From Lachnospiraceae bacterium (GTDB lineage Bacteria > Bacillota_A > Clostridia > Lachnospirales > Lachnospiraceae): a stretch of 23,351 bases of DNA. Location of the stretch: NCBI GenBank assembly GCA_009774465.1, contig VSNT01000064.1, forward strand, positions 1-23,351, written 5' to 3'. Under the pieces are notes generated by a model. It ran no database searches. It was not told the DNA's origin and saw only the letters and a list, made by a program, of their open reading frames with translations. Every line of letters starts with the position of its first letter. Position 1 is the stretch's first letter. Position numbers and translations under genes: made by a program. Positions 22,754 through 23,351 of this stretch are shown piece by piece.

Positions 22754-22769
22754 AGAACACAGGCCTTTT
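22728..22769. terminator. Bidirectional terminator between the MocR gene and the - strand gene
   Basis: An outer stem AAAAGGCCTG (22728-22737) pairs with CAGGCCTTTT (22760-22769). An inner stem TCTCTA (22741-22746) pairs with TAGAGA (22751-22756) around a TTTA loop. A/T tracts on both arms let it serve both convergent genes; on the - strand it ends in six T residues. The MocR stop codon (22751-22753) is part of the inner stem. Confidence 0.85.
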
Positions 22770-22780
22770 ATACTGGCTAA

Positions 22781-23311
22781 TTATATGGTGTCATCAAAAA
22801 ATTCTTCTACTTTTTCAGTTGTTGTTTCTTTTGACTGAACCGGAGCTTCAGCTTCCGACGTACTTAAGGTTTCGGCTGTTTCGGCCGACTCTGCTGATGC
22901 GGGAGCAGCAGTATTTTCTTCAGAGCTGCCTGCTTCTTCAGCCGCTTTTTCTTTATTTAATGCAGTCAGGTCTGTAAAACTGCTTTCGGAAGAAACCTGG
23001 CTTTCGGTAACAGATTTTACCGTATCCTTTACCTGCTGAACAGAATCAGCAATCACTTCTTTTGCCTTATGAAATGCTTCAGAAGCAATGGCTTCCGCCT
23101 TATCCAAATTTAATGACACATAAGAACGCGGTTTGGACTGTTCCGTATCCTCGTCAAGATCTTCGGAAAAATCATCAAAATCTTCATCAGTATCCTCAGC
23201 CTTGTTTGAGGAAGAATTATTATCTTTGGTCTGGAAATAGTGGTATGCGCCGTAAGCAGCAGCACCGGCTGCGGCAGAGAAAAGTAAAAATTTGCCAAAT
23301 TTTTTGGACAT
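22781..23311 (-). CDS. Acidic, membrane-anchored protein with a low-complexity tail
   Basis: A 176-residue protein on the - strand. AAAGGAG lies 7 bases before the ATG at 23311. A short basic N-terminus and one hydrophobic Ala/Gly-rich segment (about 7-26, LLFSAAAGAAAYGAYHYF) act as an uncleaved membrane anchor. An acidic stretch follows (D-E-D-F-D-D-F-S-E-D-L-D-E-D), then an amphipathic helical region (about 67-105, K-A-E-A-I-A-S-E-A-F-H-K-A-K-E-V) recalling YtxH- or apolipoprotein-like repeats. The tail is rich in Ser, Ala, Glu and Thr. No catalytic motif is present. It may be a cell-envelope or stress protein, but the function is unknown. It is convergent with the MocR gene and shares its terminator. 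Confidence 0.85.
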   Translation of the reverse strand: MSKKFGKFLLFSAAAGAAAYGAYHYFQTKDNNSSSNKAEDTDEDFDDFSEDLDEDTEQSKPRSYVSLNLDKAEAIASEAFHKAKEVIADSVQQVKDTVKSVTESQVSSESSFTDLTALNKEKAAEEAGSSEENTAAPASAESAETAETLSTSEAEAPVQSKETTTEKVEEFFDDTI

Positions 23312-23334
23312 AAATATACTCCTTTCGGTTGCTC

Positions 23335-23340
23335 ATCATA
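23335..23340 (-). promoter_or_regulatory. Possible -10 box for the - strand acidic protein
   Basis: On the - strand this reads TATGAT and would give a leader of roughly 17 bases before the ATG at 23311. The matching -35 would lie past the window edge, so it cannot be tested here. TATACT at 23342-23347 is an alternative. Confidence 0.3.
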
Positions 23341-23351
23341 TAGTATATCTT

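Overview
The window looks like a chromosomal segment of a Lachnospiraceae-type Clostridia (low-to-mid GC Gram-positive anaerobe). Supporting this are strong AGGAGG ribosome sites, a contiguous gatCAB operon, a clostridial-style GlnRS, a DUF2225 protein, an UPF0735/PheB-like ACT protein in front of hom, and a phosphoglycerate-mutase-like protein between hom and the aspartate kinase gene. No rRNA, tRNA, CRISPR array or insertion sequence is visible. Most genes run on the + strand; two membrane-protein genes run on the - strand.

Layout. (1) 1-870 is an AT-rich accessory edge: the tail of a predicted NTPase followed by an uncharacterised protein with a TOPRIM/DUF4435-like residue pattern. (2) 871-1242 is non-coding, ending in a promoter for gatC-gatA-gatB (1243-4507), the tRNA-dependent amidotransferase, closed by a clear terminator. 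(3) 4761-6875 is a tightly packed three-gene module: XRE-like regulator, ImmA/IrrE-type HExxH protease and a PIN-like nuclease candidate. It is followed by a lipoprotein (6933-8171). (4) 8217-12595 is the aspartate-family amino acid operon: a promoter, the ACT/HTH protein, homoserine dehydrogenase, the PGM-fold proposed homoserine kinase, and aspartate kinase. (5) A - strand membrane protein (12602-13468) is divergent from a + strand unit containing a small membrane protein, guaB (IMP dehydrogenase) and a soluble PocR/GAF/PAS/GGDEF/EAL cyclic-di-GMP protein. (6) glnS is followed by a DUF2225 zinc-ribbon protein and a MocR-type GntR/aminotransferase regulator. The window ends with a - strand acidic membrane-anchored protein that shares a bidirectional terminator with the MocR gene.

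How the genes work together. lysC and hom make aspartyl phosphate and homoserine, and the PGM-like protein plausibly phosphorylates homoserine in place of a GHMP-type ThrB. guaB feeds GTP synthesis, and GTP is the substrate of the diguanylate cyclase domain encoded just downstream. GatCAB and GlnRS coexist, which suggests that the main task of GatCAB here may be Asn-tRNA rather than Gln-tRNA.

The best candidates for an uncharacterised system are the XRE / ImmA-IrrE / PIN-like module and the NTPase / TOPRIM-like pair cut by the left edge. Both assignments rest on motifs read by eye, not on database searches.
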